This document shows positions 61,386 through 64,000 of a stretch of DNA of 64,000 nt, in pieces. Source of the DNA: Straminergon stramineum. Taxonomy: Eukaryota > Streptophyta > Bryopsida > Hypnales > Calliergonaceae. A program made the translations under genes and the position numbers. Numbering within the stretch: position 1 is the stretch's first letter; each line of letters opens with the position of its first letter. The stretch spans positions 10,478,001 through 10,542,000 of the forward strand of contig OY987267.1 in NCBI GenBank assembly GCA_963920665.1, written 5' to 3'. The notes beneath the pieces were generated by a model. It was not told the origin of the DNA, made no database searches, and worked only from the letters and a program-made list of their open reading frames with translations.

Positions 61386-62765
61386 AATCAACCCCCCCAA
61401 GACCTCGCATTAATAATCCACACTCCGAACCGCCCAAACATGTGACACAAAAACTCCGATCATTCAACCCCGTAACCCTCGCGGATCGACAGGGCTCCCA
61501 ACACACACCATCCGCAACCAAACTTTTTCACTTCGATCCTGTGCTCCAACTCGTACAAACAACCTTCGATCTTTCAACACTGTAAACCTACGCAGCGTCC
61601 TTCCAAATCATCCTGTGCTAGTTCTGGCTAGTCCTGGTTGCCCCCCGAAAGTGTGCGACGCCGAAACCCAAGGACTTCTCTTGGGATTCCTCCGCCACCG
61701 ACTTCCGCCATTCATCCCGCAAGCGCAGCATCCTCGTCGCAAAACAAAAAGTCCGAAATTGGAAACACCAGGCCAACCGAGTCGCGACTACAGTGCCGCT
61801 ACAGTAGTGACGGAACCTGGAATATGGCGACAACAAGGACTTCTAAAGAAAGTGAGTTGCTCCCAAGGTGAAATTATTAACTGAACTAAACTGAACCTAA
61901 GATACACCCGAACGGAACTGCAGGTTGCAAGGAGTTTCTTAGTTAACGTAAGGAGAGGCGATCTAGCTGGAGCCTCAGTCCCACACTGACAAGGCTCTGG
62001 ACAACTTTCTGGAACTGAGCCTCACTGTTCCTGTCAGTGAAGTGCTCACCTCCCCACTTACTCACTCACTCACTCACTCACTCACCCACACCATAACTGA
62101 GCTGGCTGCACAGCCACAAGCTTTATTTGCCCAATTCTGCAACCTCATCAGTCCCAAAGCTAGTGCATGCCAGCTTTGAAGTGGCACACCTTCCATTCCA
62201 CACTGTACAGTACAGTGCTGTACGTACACAGCCGACCCCCAAACTTGGTGAACTGATTGCTCGTGATTGCGGACGCTGGCTGGGATCGATGGTCTGCAGT
62301 GCCCCGTGCCTCGATCGACGAGACGGGCCGGGGGCCCAGTGGAGGACGTGATGGCGGGTGCAAGCAAGCAGGCACTGTGCACGTCGATCAGCCAGTTTCG
62401 ACTTTCGATGGCCGATGGACTGCCTGGTCTGGCCTGGCAACAACGGGGTGCGTGATGGTGGCAAGGATCGAGACCGAAGGGGGCAAGGCAAGGACTCGAT
62501 CGATCAGGCAAAGGACCACGGATGGCCTCGGGAAGCACGCCGCCCGGGTCAAGGTGAAATAAGGGAAAGTGGGGCTTTGAATGAATGAATGAATGAATGA
62601 ATGTGTAACTTCACTTAACCTTAAGTTAAGTTATAGGATTCTATTTTGTGCAGGAGAATCGGCGGAGTGTAGATATGGGAATTCTTGGGCATTCATGCTA
62701 TGGGCCCTGGCCTGGGATTGAGGACCTGGAGTTCAGGGGTGGGGGTAATAATAATAAGGGCAGTC
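61386..62765. other. Upstream region of the receptor kinase, no gene supported
   Basis: GC-rich DNA with open frames on both strands that lack motifs; promoter and 5' UTR of the receptor kinase should lie in its first part. Two simple repeats occur: ACTC units at about 62060-62087 and ATGA units at about 62579-62603. Confidence 0.45.
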
Positions 62766-63171
62766 AGTACACCCAAAACCAACAGCCAGGGCACCCTGAA
62801 CTTCAGCAACACTGTGTACAAGTTCTGTACATTTGAGGCAACTAAATGTACACAAAATAGTGAAATTAGGGTGCCTTAACAATGAGGTTGGCTTATAGCA
62901 AAAAAGTTACTTCACAAGCCATCAAAATCAGCAAATATTTCTAAAAACATTTCCATTTGTACACTGATGGAGGTTCACAAGTCTCAATTACAACAATACC
63001 TAATTCAAAACTGATAGTGGATTCTTGTACAATAACTCAAAATATTTACCTAGTGTCAAATGTCAAGAAATTAGTGTGGGGCAACCTAACTTCACTATTT
63101 TGTGTAGGTTGCTACTACATACATAGTGTTAGTTTTCTAAGTTTTCTAAGAGTGTTGGTTTTGGGTGTACT
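62766..63171. mobile_element. Long-inverted-repeat element of about 400 bp
   Basis: AGTACACCCAAAACCAACA (62766-62784) has a perfect inverted match at 63153-63171. A second inner pair, CACAAAATAGTGAA near 62853 and its complement near 63091, is in matching order, so the arms extend over about 100 bp with gaps. The inside is non-coding. Confidence 0.6.
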
Positions 63172-64000
63172 TTCTGTACCTTAACTTGAGGAGGGGCCAA
63201 GCTAATATTTCCTACATGGAATTCAAATGGATGGTGATGGGAGCATGGGGAAAAAAATGGAACAGTCAATTGGTAATGGGAAGAAGGTCATCTCTGTTCT
63301 CATACATCAAGTGGAAGTTTGGTGTTAACATATCAAGGAAATTGGTGTAAGGAGAAGCATTGTTGATCAAATGGCTCTTGGAAGGAACTATATTGTCATT
63401 TATTGCAAAGTACAATAGATACTTTCAATATTGGAGAAGACACTACTGACAATCTTTTTTCTTAGAATCAACATTCATAAAGAAGGTATACATCAATTGG
63501 AAAATACAACAGCAAGGGGAAAAAATGAAAAGAAACCTATAATATTATTGTTTGGGGTTGAATTATTGTAGTTGGTAGCAAATTGAGCAATCACATTGCC
63601 TTCAAATTGAATACTTTTAGCAAAAATTGAAATGAAAAGATGCCAAAGTTTGAAGAATATTTGCTACTACGAGTTTTTTTAATTATAGACTGAACTTCCA
63701 TAATTTTGACATTGACTTTACTCCAAATTTGCTACCATACAATAGTAGACATGATTTTCAATTGTTGAGGTGTTAGTGGAGACAATCTTTTCAATTTTTA
63801 TCCCTCAACTAACCTATTAGAAGGAAAATTTTGAAATGGAGTTTTTCAAGCAAAATGAAATATGGCTTAACTTGAATCTACACAAAGAATCTTCATGCTT
63901 AATTAGTGTTTTTTTCTTCTACCCATCGCTACATGAACTAATTAAAACCTTCTACAAAAATCATGAAGCACCAACTAAACCAATTCGTTACATTGTTGGA
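63172..64000. other. AT-rich right edge, nothing recognised
   Basis: No open frame of note, no RNA gene and no clear repeat was found in this last stretch. Confidence 0.5.

Noticed and set aside
62074..62538. 154-codon minus-strand frame and several overlapping frames
   Set aside because: GC-rich composition keeps all frames open; there is no conserved domain and no consistent codon pattern.

Overview
The window is nuclear DNA of a land plant. Evidence: small exons with GT-AG introns, a plant-specific thylakoid protein (HHL1), a plant-type 4-hydroxyphenylpyruvate dioxygenase, a plant V-ATPase H subunit and a plant Pelle/IRAK-type receptor kinase, all set in AT-rich, repeat-filled DNA. The receptor ectodomain and the COMM-domain gene point away from a typical flowering plant and towards a seed-free plant (bryophyte, lycophyte or fern). 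That placement is inference; the species cannot be read from the sequence.

Seven complete genes were reconstructed exon by exon, and in every one the reading phase closes from ATG to stop. In order: CRIPT-like zinc-ribbon protein (minus, 13242-14979); COMM-domain protein (plus, 15474-16763), which shares a 494-bp divergent promoter with CRIPT; HHL1 (minus, 18848-20995); HPPD (minus, 27226-30536); V-ATPase subunit H (plus, 36445-41149); a 566-residue coiled-coil protein of unknown function (minus, 42685-44602); and a 922-residue receptor kinase (minus, 55632-61385). These are independent housekeeping, photosynthetic and signalling genes, not an operon or an obvious cluster.

The most unusual gene is the receptor kinase. 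Its ectodomain looks like the extracellular part of animal calcium-channel alpha2delta/CACHD1 proteins (PWY junction, VWA domain, Cache-like region). It is joined through one membrane segment to a plant cytoplasmic kinase that carries HGD in place of HRD. I know of no described plant receptor with this layout.

The intergenic DNA (about 1-13200, 21000-27000, 31300-36000, 45000-55500 and 62600-64000) has no supported genes. It carries repeated non-autonomous elements. The main family starts CCCCTAAAGG, ends with the inverted form and sits between TTAA tetranucleotides, as piggyBac-type insertions do; two copies are 924 bp and the smallest is 71 bp. Also present are other inverted-repeat elements, foldbacks, a tRNA-derived SINE and several minisatellites.
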